A DNA stretch of 64,000 bases from Faecalicatena contorta (GTDB lineage: Bacteria > Bacillota > Clostridia > Lachnospirales > Lachnospiraceae). The notes beneath the pieces were generated by a model that saw nothing but the letters and a program-made list of their open reading frames with translations, was not told where the DNA came from and searched no databases. The stretch covers positions 434,001 through 498,000 of the forward strand of contig NZ_JAFBIY010000001.1 of assembly GCF_021531975.1 (NCBI RefSeq), read 5' to 3'. Shown here piece after piece: positions 44,603-53,089 of the stretch (within the stretch, counting starts at the first letter, position 1; every line of letters begins with the position of its first letter). Both the position numbers and the translations under genes were made by a program.

Positions 44603-45544
44603 ATGAGTAAGACATATGTATGTGAGGAATGGATACCGAGAAATGAGTATACAAGGCCTCTCGAGGGAAGAGTAGAATATCGGAACAGTGGTATTATCAA
44701 AGCGGTTACTTCAGATGGTGAGAGGATACAGATAGGGGAAATTACGTTTGAATCTTTTGAAAATGAAGAATTTCAATATATTATTTCTCCGTTCTGGGAG
44801 ATTATAGATACACTTCCGGCAAACGTGTTTCAGGGAATACCAGGGATAGATATGGAACTAAGACTAAGGCATTATTATAGAGTGAATTATGTCCCGGTCT
44901 TTATTACGGAGAGAACCCCCGGACCTTCCAGAGAGGACTTGTGGGAATTATTAGATAGTGTGGGACTGGATTATTATGACCGTCTGGAATGGCTGATCCG
45001 AACAGAATTAAGAGCGGCATCGGACAACTTGATCGTAGAGAGGGCAAGAGAAGAAGTCAGGTGTAGTTATGTCAAGGATCACCAGACGCTCCGGGAAACA
45101 ATTGAAAGTGGACAATTTGGTGATGAGATTGTGATAGAGAATTTAGAAGTTCTGGGACGTAATTCTGAGGAATGTACGAAGATGCTGAACAGACTTATGC
45201 ATTATGGTATTTGTCTGTCGGCAAAGAAAGAAGATATACATTTATCGGTGGAAGATTATAAAGATTTTTTACCTGTATTCAGTATGATGTATCATTTGGA
45301 CAGGAAGAAGCGCAAAAGACAGCAAAGTATTGGAATCGAGAAATCCAGGAAAGAAGGAAAGTATAAAGGGAGAAAAAGAAAAGAGGTCGATTCGGATTTT
45401 TTAGAAGAAGCTGTCAGAAGATTTCGTGCCGGAGAAATGCCTATAGAAGAGGCGCTTACAATTACGAATCTGTCCAGATCTACATTTTATCGGCGTATGC
45501 GGGAAATGGATTCTAAGTTTTACAGAGAGAGGGCGATTTTATAA
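44603..45544 (+). CDS. unknown protein with C-terminal recombinase-type HTH
   Basis: About 313 residues. The N-terminal 220 residues match nothing I know. The C-terminus (SRKEGKYKGRKRKEVDSDF then FRAGEMPIEEALTITNLSRSTFYRRMRE; core LTITNLSRSTFYRRM) closely resembles the linker and HTH of serine resolvases, but no recombinase catalytic domain precedes it. An alternative GTG start at 44594 overlaps the kinase stop; I prefer ATG 44603, with AGGTGAG before it. Inference: sequence-specific DNA-binding partner of the kinase. Confidence 0.65.
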   Translation: MSKTYVCEEWIPRNEYTRPLEGRVEYRNSGIIKAVTSDGERIQIGEITFESFENEEFQYIISPFWEIIDTLPANVFQGIPGIDMELRLRHYYRVNYVPVFITERTPGPSREDLWELLDSVGLDYYDRLEWLIRTELRAASDNLIVERAREEVRCSYVKDHQTLRETIESGQFGDEIVIENLEVLGRNSEECTKMLNRLMHYGICLSAKKEDIHLSVEDYKDFLPVFSMMYHLDRKKRKRQQSIGIEKSRKEGKYKGRKRKEVDSDFLEEAVRRFRAGEMPIEEALTITNLSRSTFYRRMREMDSKFYRERAIL

Positions 45545-45557
45545 TTACCCTCTCTCT
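45524..45557. terminator. bidirectional terminator between the HTH gene and the HxlR gene
   Basis: AGAGAGAGGG / CCCTCTCTCT, 10 bp, with both convergent stop codons inside the loop region. Confidence 0.65.
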
Positions 45558-45868
45558 TTATATGCATTTCCCCATTCAACCATAGAATCAAGAATAGGCT
45601 TTAAGGATTTTCCCAGATCACTTAAGGCATATTCAACTCTTGGTGGTACTTCTGGAAAAACAGTTCTTGTAATCAGACCATCATTTTCCATTGAACGGAG
45701 GCTGTCAGTGAGAACTTTCTGACTGATCCCTTCCAGATCCTTCTTGAGTTCATTGAAACGCCAGGGGCGCTCTAACAGATTTCTTATGATGAGTAGTTTC
45801 CATTTACTTCCGATCAGGGCTACCGTTGTTGCAACGGGGCATTCCGGTAATTCTTCTTTTGTCAGCAT
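45545..45868 (-). CDS. HxlR-family transcriptional regulator
   Basis: 107 residues: CPVATTVALIGSKWKLLIIRNL and RFNELKKDLEGISQKVLTDSLR (core GSKWKLLIIRNL) are diagnostic of the HxlR winged helix. A single Cys near the N-terminus is common in redox-sensing members. Divergent from the radical SAM/flavin/macrodomain operon, which it probably controls through a dyad in the intergenic region. AAGGAG precedes the start. Confidence 0.93.
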   Translation of the reverse strand: MLTKEELPECPVATTVALIGSKWKLLIIRNLLERPWRFNELKKDLEGISQKVLTDSLRSMENDGLITRTVFPEVPPRVEYALSDLGKSLKPILDSMVEWGNAYKERG

Positions 45869-45956
45869 AATATCAACTCCTTGTATTAGATGATTTTTTG
45901 GTGTTACATCAAATTATAATGCAACATTCATATTGCCGTCAATGAGTTACAAAAAG

Positions 45957-45970
45957 GTAACCTGGGTTAC
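45957..45970. promoter_or_regulatory. candidate HxlR operator
   Basis: Perfect dyad GTAACCTGGGTTAC in the 217-base gap between the divergent HxlR gene and the radical SAM gene. Further GTTAC half-sites lie at 45902 and 45946. Confidence 0.5.
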
Positions 45971-46085
45971 ATTTTCATGTCTATGTAATAAAAATGTGCG
46001 TACTTTTTTTGTCTGTGGAGTCTTGTTATTCTAAGGATGCAACAGGGCAAAGCCCTCAAAATTTCTAGCACAGGAGGTAATTAAG

Positions 46086-47025
46086 ATGGCATATCACAAA
46101 TGAATGTGATCAGCGATGCAAGCATTGTTATATTTTCTCGGGAGAAGGATGTAAAGAATTAAAAAGCATGACCTGGGAGCAGATGCAGGAAGTTGTCGAT
46201 AATTGCGAAGAGTTTTGTAAAGTTTACAATCGGGTGCCATATTTCTATATTACTGGTGGGGATCCTATCCTTCATCCGGATTTCTGGAAATTGATGGTAT
46301 TCTTAAAATGTAAGGGAATTCCATTTACGCTTATGGGGAATCCGTTCAATCTGGACGATGAGATCTGCAGAATGCTTAAAGTATGCGGATGCGAGAAATA
46401 TCAGATGTCGTTGGATGGAATGCGAGAAACCCATGACTGGTTCAGAAAACCGGGAAGTTTTGACCTGACCTTGGAAAAAGTTGGATGTCTGAACCGTGCC
46501 GGGATAACAAGTATTATAATGAGTACCGTATCAAAGACAAATATGAATGAGATACCGGATATCATTGATGAAGTTGTAAAAGCGAAAGTAAAGGTTTTTG
46601 CATTTTCCCGTTATGTGCCGACTGGTGGAGAAGTGGATACCAGTATGACGCCGCAGGAGTATAGAGATCTTCTTGCAATCTGTGATGCAAAATATAAGGC
46701 ATATGAAGCGGCAGGATGTGAAACCTATTTTAATAAAAAAGACCATTTATGGACTCTGTATGAATATGAAACAGGTCAATTTAAGCTGCCTGATGATACA
46801 AAAGAAGGTATGATCTATGGAGGATGTAACTGTGGAAACTGTCATATCACCATTTCTTCCAATGGCGATGTGATGGCGTGCAGAAGAGTTACGAACAGTA
46901 AAGTGGAAAATGTATTTGAAGACAGACTGGCAGATGTGTGGATCTGCCAGATGGAACAGTATAGAGAGTATGGTAAATTTGTAAAATGCAGTAAGTGTGA
47001 GTTAAAAGCCTGGTGCAGAGGATGA
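46086..47025 (+). pseudogene. radical SAM/SPASM protein, frame lost at the start
   Basis: AGGAGG and an ATG at 46086 open a frame that stops after five codons. The protein frame (46087 phase) then reads ITNECDQRCKHCYIF, giving the CxxxCxxC cluster motif, and stays open to 47025 with TGGDPILHPDFW and a SPASM part (GCNCGNCH...CSKCELKAWCRG). There is no start codon in this phase before 46168, and the C-terminus stops exactly where other SPASM proteins continue. It resembles peptide-modifying maturases of the ACGX type; no precursor peptide was found. Likely inactive. Confidence 0.75.
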
Positions 47026-47377
47026 GCAGGAAATGTGGAGAGATAAGATATTTGAAGAACAACCTTATCTTGCCAATGTGTATCCGGGAGATACCAGAAG
47101 TATAGGAATCATCTTTTGTATTGATCAGGCTGAGATAGAGTATTTTAATCTTGGTGTGAATCCGATATTTAGAGAGACATATCATCTTGGTGATGTTAAG
47201 ATTAAGGAAAAAGGATATGTCATAACAGATCAATGTATCAGCTGTGGGAAGTGTAAGGAGAATTGCCCGCAGAGATGTATTGATGAGGGAACACCTTATA
47301 CAATCAGGCAGAATCATTGCCTGCACTGCGGAAACTGTTATGAAAAATGTCCGGTAAAAGCGGTGGTAAGAAGATGA
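47021..47377 (+). pseudogene. 5'-truncated pyridoxamine-oxidase-like/4Fe-4S protein
   Basis: About 115 residues remain: the end of a split-barrel flavin domain (ANVYPGDTRSIGIIFCID, IEYFNLG) and two ferredoxin motifs, CISCGKCKENCP and CLHCGNCYEKCP. The flavin-binding first half is missing, and the remnant begins within a few bases of the radical SAM stop, so a deletion probably joined the two genes. The ORF starts with ATG at 47033 but has no good ribosome-binding site. Its stop overlaps the macrodomain start. Confidence 0.65.
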
Positions 47378-48147
47378 AACAGAGTGAAAGACGAAGATAT
47401 TTGATTGAAAGATTATTAGATGAGCAGCCAAAGTTAAAAAAAATACAGATTCCCGGAGAAGAGCATGAACAGAGAACACTTTTAAGGTCGCTTATGAACA
47501 TTCGTATGCCAGGAGAAATGGATAACGAATTTCTAAGCATTCAGGATGAATATCTTTTAGAATTGAATGATGAAAAAGGTGTTGTAACACTGGATGATAT
47601 GGTGGAGTCAGAGCCAGACATTTTTATCTGGAAAGGTGATATCACAAGGATTAAGGCCGGAGCAATTGTGAACGCCGCAAACAGTGGAATGACCGGATGT
47701 TATCAGCCTTGTCACAACTGTATTGATAACTGTATTCATACTTATGCAGGGATTCAGTTAAGGCATAGATGCGCAGAAATTATGCGGGAGCAAGGATACG
47801 AAGAACCTACAGGACAGGCAAAAATCACACCTGCATACAATCTGCCCTGTGACTATGTCATTCATACCGTCGGTCCGATCGTACAGGGCAGATTAACGAA
47901 GGAACATGAATGTTTGCTGGAGTCCTGTTATAAAAGCTGTCTGGAAATCGCAGATGAAAACAGACTGGAATCCATTGCTTTCTGCTGTATCTCAACAGGT
48001 GTATTTATGTTTCCCAATGATAGGGCAGCGGAAATTGCAGTGAAGACGGTTAGAAATTATAAAGAAAAAACAGGAAGTCCTGTCAAGGTGATCTTTAATG
48101 TATTTAAGGATGTGGATGAAGTGATATATAAGGAACTTTTAGGATAG
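47374..48147 (+). CDS. zinc macrodomain protein-ADP-ribose hydrolase
   Basis: 257 residues, start at 47374 overlapping the previous stop (ATGA). The macrodomain contains IVNAANSGMTGCYQPCHNCID, with Cys and His residues of the zinc-containing class (core GCYQPCHNCIDNCIH), and HTVGPIV. Such hydrolases remove the ADP-ribose added by SirTM sirtuins encoded next to them. This gene appears intact while both neighbours are damaged. Usual SirTM-locus partners, a lipoylated GcvH-like carrier and a lipoate ligase, are absent. Confidence 0.88.
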   Translation: MKQSERRRYLIERLLDEQPKLKKIQIPGEEHEQRTLLRSLMNIRMPGEMDNEFLSIQDEYLLELNDEKGVVTLDDMVESEPDIFIWKGDITRIKAGAIVNAANSGMTGCYQPCHNCIDNCIHTYAGIQLRHRCAEIMREQGYEEPTGQAKITPAYNLPCDYVIHTVGPIVQGRLTKEHECLLESCYKSCLEIADENRLESIAFCCISTGVFMFPNDRAAEIAVKTVRNYKEKTGSPVKVIFNVFKDVDEVIYKELLG

Positions 48148-48159
48148 CGGAAGGAGAGG

Positions 48160-49128
48160 ATGAAGGTGATACCATTTCCTGAAAAGAAAATAACATTTGA
48201 ATCATTCCTTTGCGGAGTGGCAGCACGAGATTATATCTATCAGGATTGTTTGTATGAGGATCAGGTTAAGGATGCTGCCAGAATGCTTCAGGATGCAGAT
48301 TATGTACTCATCGGTGCAGGTGCGGGAATGAGTACGGCCGCAGGTGCACAGTATGGAGGCAGGTTCTTTGAAGAGAACTTTGGGGAATTTCAGGATAAAT
48401 ACGGTAAAGGACCCTATATGCAGGATATGTACTTTGCAGGATTCTATCCATTCCCGGATGAAGAAAGTTACTGGGGCTATTGGTCGAAGCAGGCATTGCT
48501 TGGCGGCATCAACCTTGATGTAACGCCTCTTCATAAGCTGTTACTTTCCGCACTTTCTGATAAGAATATATTCGTATTAAGCACAAACGTAGATGGACAG
48601 TTTGTCAAAGCGGGACTGCCGGTTGAAAAAATATTCTGCACTTAGGGAGATTATTTTCATATTCAATGTAAGAAAGGGTGCCATGACAAAACTTACGATG
48701 CCACAGAGTTGTTCCGTCAGATGGATCAGGAGAGAATCGACTGCAGGATACCGACGGATATGGTGCCTAAATGCCCCATTTGTGGTGGATCAATGGATAT
48801 GAACCTTCGCAAGGACAATTATTTTGTTCAGGATGAAAAGTGGTACGCTGCAGAAGGACGATTTTCTGATTATCTGTCAGAGGCAATGGATAAGAAACTG
48901 GTTCTTTTAGAACTGGGAGTAGGGTTTAATACGCCCACAATTATCAGACTCCCATTTGAAAGATTAGTGCGGGAGCATGAGAATATCAGCATGATAAGAC
49001 TGAATCTCGACCAGGCAATTGTTCCGGAAAGCTTTGGAAAAAGAGCAGTAGGAATCAATGCAGATATGGCAGAAAGTATCAGAGATATTGTAAGGGAAAC
49101 CCTACACATCAGTGGCTACCTTGTGTGA
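48160..49128 (+). pseudogene. SirTM-type sirtuin (protein ADP-ribosyltransferase) with internal amber codon
   Basis: 322 codons in one frame, interrupted only by TAG at 48643-48645 (codon 162). Before it: GAGAGMSTAAG nucleotide site and STNVDGQFVKAG. After it: GDYFHIQCKKGC, CPICGG (zinc Cys) and a normal C-terminus. The expected text at the break is C-T-Q-G-D-Y, so CAG became TAG. The Asn of TNVDGQ lies 19 residues earlier, matching the spacing between Asn118 and Gln137 in studied SirTM, so the stop falls on the catalytic Gln. The ribosome-binding site AAGGAG is intact. Confidence 0.85.
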
Positions 49129-49485
49129 TCTTATAAATTTCTTCATCGCCTGAAAGCTCTCATCGCTGATCTGATGTTCCATTTCGCATGCATCCTGGAC
49201 GGCCACTTCAGGGTCTACGCCCAGAGAAATCAGCCATTCCGAAAGTACCTGATGTCGTTCGTATATGCTGGTCGCAATCTCCATTCCTTTGTTCGTTAAT
49301 GTAATAAATCCGGCAGAGCTTACTTCGATGCATTCATTTTCACGCAGGTGTTTCATTGCCACACTGACACTTGGTTTGGAAAAATGTAACTCTGTTGCAA
49401 TATCAATAGAACGAACCACGGGCAGCTTTTTGCTCAGTACGAATATGGTTTCTAAATAGTCTTCTGAAGATCTGTTGTGTCGCAT
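49102..49485 (-). CDS. DtxR/MntR-family metal-dependent regulator
   Basis: 127 residues. Winged helix SSEDYLETIFVL and HFSKPSVSVAMKHL, then the dimerisation/metal domain with CEMEHQISDES (the C-x-x-E-H ligands). No SH3-like third domain, as in MntR. Its 3' end overlaps the sirtuin end by 27 bases on the opposite strand. A dyad like that upstream of feoB lies in front of it, suggesting control of itself and of the feo genes. Confidence 0.9.
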   Translation of the reverse strand: MRHNRSSEDYLETIFVLSKKLPVVRSIDIATELHFSKPSVSVAMKHLRENECIEVSSAGFITLTNKGMEIATSIYERHQVLSEWLISLGVDPEVAVQDACEMEHQISDESFQAMKKFIRSHKVATDV

Positions 49486-49508
49486 ATATTTCTCCTTTTA
49501 AACTTTGG

Positions 49509-49522
49509 TTAGTTTAAACTAC
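49509..49522. promoter_or_regulatory. candidate DtxR-family operator at the regulator gene
   Basis: TTAGTTTAAACTAC (12-base perfect core), 24 bases upstream of the regulator start. Same pattern, TTAGTT-N2-AACTAA, recurs at 50153. Confidence 0.55.
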
Positions 49523-49608
49523 TTTGAGTTTATTAGATTATAACAATTATTTCTCCAAAAAACAAGCGGAAGAAAAAAGTAAATGAAAAAAATTATCAAT
49601 TAGAGTCA

Positions 49609-49637
49609 TTGACATATAACTTTGGTAAGCGTATACT
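49609..49637 (+). promoter_or_regulatory. feo operon promoter
   Basis: TTGACA, 17-base spacer, TATACT; 50 bases before the first feoA. Confidence 0.8.
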
Positions 49638-49686
49638 AACTGATGCAATAAATGAGAACCATTATTAAAATGAAAGCGGGTGGATT

Positions 49687-49899
49687 ATGATGCCTTTGAC
49701 AATGGCTGAAAGTGGTCGTGAGATCCGGATCAGAAAAATTGGTGGGAAAGAAGAAACCAGACATTTTCTTGAAAGTCTTGGTTTTGTTGTGGGAGGATAT
49801 GTGACGGTTGTCTCGGATATAGGCGGCAATCTAATCGTAAATGTGAAAGAATCACGTGTGGCGGTTAGTAAGGAAATGGCAAATAAAATCATGATATGA
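49687..49899 (+). CDS. FeoA-family protein (first copy)
   Basis: 70 residues, one SH3-like FeoA domain (IRIRKIGGKEETRHFLESLGF; GNLIVNVKESRVAVSKEMA). Cytoplasmic partner of FeoB. Start ATG 49687 or the adjacent 49690 after GGTGG. Tandem feoA genes are common in Clostridia. Confidence 0.88.
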   Translation: MMPLTMAESGREIRIRKIGGKEETRHFLESLGFVVGGYVTVVSDIGGNLIVNVKESRVAVSKEMANKIMI

Positions 49900-49913
49900 G
49901 GAGAAAATAAGGA

Positions 49914-50135
49914 ATGGCAACGTTAAAAGAAGCGAAATGCGGACAGACCGTTAAGGTTGTGAAAATCCATGGTGAAGGAGCAGTAAAACGCCGTATCATG
50001 GATATGGGAATCACTAAAAATACAGAAATCTATATTCGAAAAGTAGCGCCGCTCGGTGATCCTGTAGAAGTAACTGTCAGGGGGTATGAGCTGTCTCTTA
50101 GAAAAGCGGATGCAGAAACGATAGAAGTGCAGTAA
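49914..50135 (+). CDS. feoA: FeoA-family protein (second copy)
   Basis: 73 residues, FeoA domain with GAVKRRIMDMGITKNTEI and VEVTVRGYELSLRKADAETI (core LRKADAE). Starts 14 bases after the first copy behind AGGAGAAAA. Both should help FeoB take up ferrous iron. Confidence 0.92.
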   Translation: MATLKEAKCGQTVKVVKIHGEGAVKRRIMDMGITKNTEIYIRKVAPLGDPVEVTVRGYELSLRKADAETIEVQ

Positions 50136-50152
50136 TTTTTTTTGATAATGAG

Positions 50153-50166
50153 TTAGTTAAAACTAA
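50153..50166. promoter_or_regulatory. candidate DtxR-family operator upstream of feoB
   Basis: Perfect dyad TTAGTT-AA-AACTAA in the 70-base gap between feoA and feoB; same pattern as at 49509. Confidence 0.55.
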
Positions 50167-50205
50167 AAAATGTTTTATGCGTATAATTAAAAGGAGAGAA
50201 AAGAA

Positions 50206-52380
50206 ATGAAAGTAAAGATAGCACTTGCGGGAAATCCAAACAGTGGAAAGACAACACTGTTTAATGCATTGACCGGTTCTAATCAGTTCGTTGGAAACTG
50301 GCCGGGAGTAACAGTAGAAAAGAAAGAAGGAAAAATCAAGGGATATACAGCAAAAGGAGAAGAAGCAGTTCTGGTAGACCTTCCGGGCATTTATTCTCTG
50401 TCTCCATATACACTGGAAGAAGTAGTATCCAGAAATTTCCTGATTGGTGACAAACCAGATGCGATCATCAACATTATTGACGGCACAAATCTGGAAAGAA
50501 ACCTGTATCTGACAACACAGCTTACTGAGCTCGGAATTCCGGTTATCATTGCGGTGAATATGATGGATCTTGTAAGAAAGAACGGAGAAGAACTGGATGT
50601 GGAACGTCTGGGAAAAGATACCGGATGTAAGGTTGTGGAGATCTCTGCATTAAGAGGAGAAGGGGTCGACCAGCTTGCACAGCGCGCAGTAGCTATTGCC
50701 AAAAGTGGAAAGAACAGCCAGCCGGTGCACAGCTTTGACGGTTGTGTAGAACATGCGCTCGCTCATATCGAAGAAGCGGTTACAGGGCTTGTGGAGCAAA
50801 GTATGGAACGCTGGTATGCGGTAAAGCTTTTTGAGCGTGATGAAAAAGTGCAGGAAAGCCTGAAGCTTGATAAAGAATTGATCGCCCACATCGAAGAGGA
50901 TATTGTAAGCTGTGAAAAAGAGATGGACGACGATTCGGAAAGTATTATTACCGGTGAACGATATAATTACATAGGAAGTATTATCGAGGATTGCTATAAA
51001 AAACGTGTGAAAAAACAGATGTCCTTATCTGATAAGATCGACCGGATCGTAACGAACCGTTTTCTGGCTCTTCCGATCTTTGCAGTTGTAATGTTTATTG
51101 TATACTATGTATCTGTTACAACTGTTGGAAGTATATTGACGGACTGGACGAACGATACACTGTTTGGAGAATGGATCATTCCGGCAGCCCAGAGTGGATT
51201 GGAGTCCATAGGCTGTGCTGCATGGCTGACAGGGCTTCTTGTTGACGGTATCATCAGCGGTGTGGGTGCAGTGCTTGGATTTGTTCCGCAGATGCTTGTA
51301 TTGTTCCTCTTCCTCGCATTTCTGGAAGGCTGTGGATATATGGCACGTATCGCATTTATCATGGATCGTATCTTCCGTAAATTCGGTCTGTCCGGCAAAT
51401 CCTTTATCCCGATGCTGATCGGTACAGGATGTGGAGTTCCGGGTGTTATGGCCTCCAGAACGATTGAGAATGACAGAGACCGTAAGATGACGATCATGAC
51501 GACTACGTTTATTCCTTGTGGGGCTAAACTTCCGATCATTGCACTGATTGCAGGAGCATTGTTTGACGGTGCTGCATGGGTGGCACCAAGTGCATATTTT
51601 GTCGGCATTGCGGCGATCATCTGCTCCGGTATTATTTTAAAGAAAACAAAAATGTTCGCAGGAGATCCTGCACCATTTGTTATGGAGCTTCCGGCATATC
51701 ACTTGCCGACAGTTGGAAATGTACTCAGAAGCACATGGGAACGTGGATGGTCCTTCATTAAAAAAGCAGGAACGATTATTCTTCTTTCTACAATTTTTGT
51801 ATGGTTTGCACAGGGATTCGGATTTGAAGGTGGGAACTTTGGTATGGTAGAGGATATGGAAAACAGTATCCTTGCAGCAATCGGTTCAGCGATCGCATGG
51901 ATCTTCAAGCCACTTGGATGGGGCAATTGGAAAGCCGCTGTTGCTGCGATTACCGGGCTTGTAGCAAAAGAGAATGTAGTTGGTACATTTGGTATCCTGT
52001 ACGGCTTTGGTGAAGTGGCAGAAGACGGTGCACAGATCTGGGGATCTCTTGCCGGAGCATTTACACAGGTAGCAGCTTACTCCTTCCTCGTATTTAATCT
52101 TCTGTGTGCACCATGCTTTGCGGCAATGGGAGCGATCAAGCGCGAGATGAATAACGCAAAATGGTTCTGGTTTGCAATCGGATATCAGACCTTGCTTGCA
52201 TATGTAGTTTCTCTTTGTGTATACCAGATCGGAACACTTGTGACGACCGGAACATTTGGAATCGGAACGATCGTAGCGGTTGTACTTGTTATCGGCTTCA
52301 TATACCTGTTGTTCCGACCATATAAAGAAAGTAAAAATCTGACAGTACCAAAGAGTGTTGCGGGAAAAGTCAGGGCATAG
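50206..52380 (+). CDS. feoB: ferrous iron transporter FeoB
   Basis: 724 residues. N-terminal GTPase: G1 GNPNSGKTT, G3 DLPG, G4 NMMD; then a helical GDI-like region and a membrane part with two Gate motifs (GCGVPGVMASRTI and later CFAAMGAIKREM). Imports Fe2+ across the cytoplasmic membrane. AAAAGGAGAG precedes the ATG. A small Cys-rich gene follows, as is usual. Confidence 0.97.
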   Translation: MKVKIALAGNPNSGKTTLFNALTGSNQFVGNWPGVTVEKKEGKIKGYTAKGEEAVLVDLPGIYSLSPYTLEEVVSRNFLIGDKPDAIINIIDGTNLERNLYLTTQLTELGIPVIIAVNMMDLVRKNGEELDVERLGKDTGCKVVEISALRGEGVDQLAQRAVAIAKSGKNSQPVHSFDGCVEHALAHIEEAVTGLVEQSMERWYAVKLFERDEKVQESLKLDKELIAHIEEDIVSCEKEMDDDSESIITGERYNYIGSIIEDCYKKRVKKQMSLSDKIDRIVTNRFLALPIFAVVMFIVYYVSVTTVGSILTDWTNDTLFGEWIIPAAQSGLESIGCAAWLTGLLVDGIISGVGAVLGFVPQMLVLFLFLAFLEGCGYMARIAFIMDRIFRKFGLSGKSFIPMLIGTGCGVPGVMASRTIENDRDRKMTIMTTTFIPCGAKLPIIALIAGALFDGAAWVAPSAYFVGIAAIICSGIILKKTKMFAGDPAPFVMELPAYHLPTVGNVLRSTWERGWSFIKKAGTIILLSTIFVWFAQGFGFEGGNFGMVEDMENSILAAIGSAIAWIFKPLGWGNWKAAVAAITGLVAKENVVGTFGILYGFGEVAEDGAQIWGSLAGAFTQVAAYSFLVFNLLCAPCFAAMGAIKREMNNAKWFWFAIGYQTLLAYVVSLCVYQIGTLVTTGTFGIGTIVAVVLVIGFIYLLFRPYKESKNLTVPKSVAGKVRA

Positions 52381-52398
52381 TCCGGAGGTGTGGTAATT

Positions 52399-52542
52399 AT
52401 GGGAACAGTAATTGTACTTCTTGCACTAATCTTAGTTATAGGATTGATCATACGGAGCATGGTAAAGGATAAAAAAGCTGGAAAATCCTTACAGTGTGGA
52501 CAAAATTGCAGGCACTGCAGTGGACATTGCCATGAACAATGA
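52399..52542 (+). CDS. FeoB-associated Cys-rich membrane protein
   Basis: 47 residues: one membrane helix at about 3-20, a basic patch (KDKKAGK), then CGQNCRHCSGHCH, four Cys and two His able to bind metal. It lies 18 bases after feoB behind CCGGAGG. The family is the usual short third component of clostridial feo operons. Its last codons overlap the start of the Fur-like gene. Confidence 0.88.
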   Translation: MGTVIVLLALILVIGLIIRSMVKDKKAGKSLQCGQNCRHCSGHCHEQ

Positions 52543-52972
52543 GAAAACAAGTCGGATATCCCGAGCTCCTGGAACAGAGAAAGACAGGGTAATTGAACGA
52601 CTTAAGAAACAGGGATTCCGAATTACAAAACAAAGAAAACTTCTGATTGATATTATTCTGAGTGAAACCTGTAGCTGTTGTAAAGAGGTATACGTACTTG
52701 CGTCAAAGAAAGATTCTGGAATCGGTATGGCTACAGTATACCGTACTGTGGATGCTCTGGAAAAAGCAGGGGCATTAAGAAGAAGCAGTTCTTATCAACT
52801 ATGCAGTCAAAATAGAAAAAGTTGTCAGACTTTCCTGGTAGAACTGGAAGATAGTTCTATGGTAGAACTCGATTATGCATCCGTGGAAAAGTTTATTGAA
52901 GCAGGACTGCTGAAAAGCGGACTTTCAAGTGGAAAAAAAGTAAGGAGAATCACATTGAGTGCAGAGCGTTGA
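52532..52972 (+). CDS. Fur-family regulator, non-canonical metal domain
   Basis: 146 residues from the ATG at 52532, which overlaps the previous gene by 11 bases. The winged helix is clearly Fur-like (GFRITKQRKLLIDIIL; GMATVYRTVDALEKAGALRR). The C-terminal domain lacks the His-rich HHDH segment and the CxxC zinc pairs of Fur; remaining Cys occur as CSCC, LC and SC. Position in the feo operon points to iron-linked control, but sensing must differ from standard Fur. Confidence 0.8.
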   Translation: MNNEKTSRISRAPGTEKDRVIERLKKQGFRITKQRKLLIDIILSETCSCCKEVYVLASKKDSGIGMATVYRTVDALEKAGALRRSSSYQLCSQNRKSCQTFLVELEDSSMVELDYASVEKFIEAGLLKSGLSSGKKVRRITLSAER

Positions 52973-53089
52973 GTATAGACTGTTTTTATATTTGCCTGTG
53001 GGGGTATTTGTGATATAATTATCTCATAACTATATACTTGAGATTGAAAATTACGACAAATGTTGAAATATTAATTTTGGAGGTATGAG

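Noticed and set aside
46086-46150. Selenocysteine reading of the in-frame TGA codons at the radical SAM start
   Set aside because: The ATG frame does not encode the radical SAM motif at all, no SECIS-like hairpin is evident, and a frameshift is the simpler explanation.
48643-48645. Pyrrolysine at the SirTM amber codon
   Set aside because: No pyl gene or PYLIS-like context is present in the window, and the expected residue is Gln.
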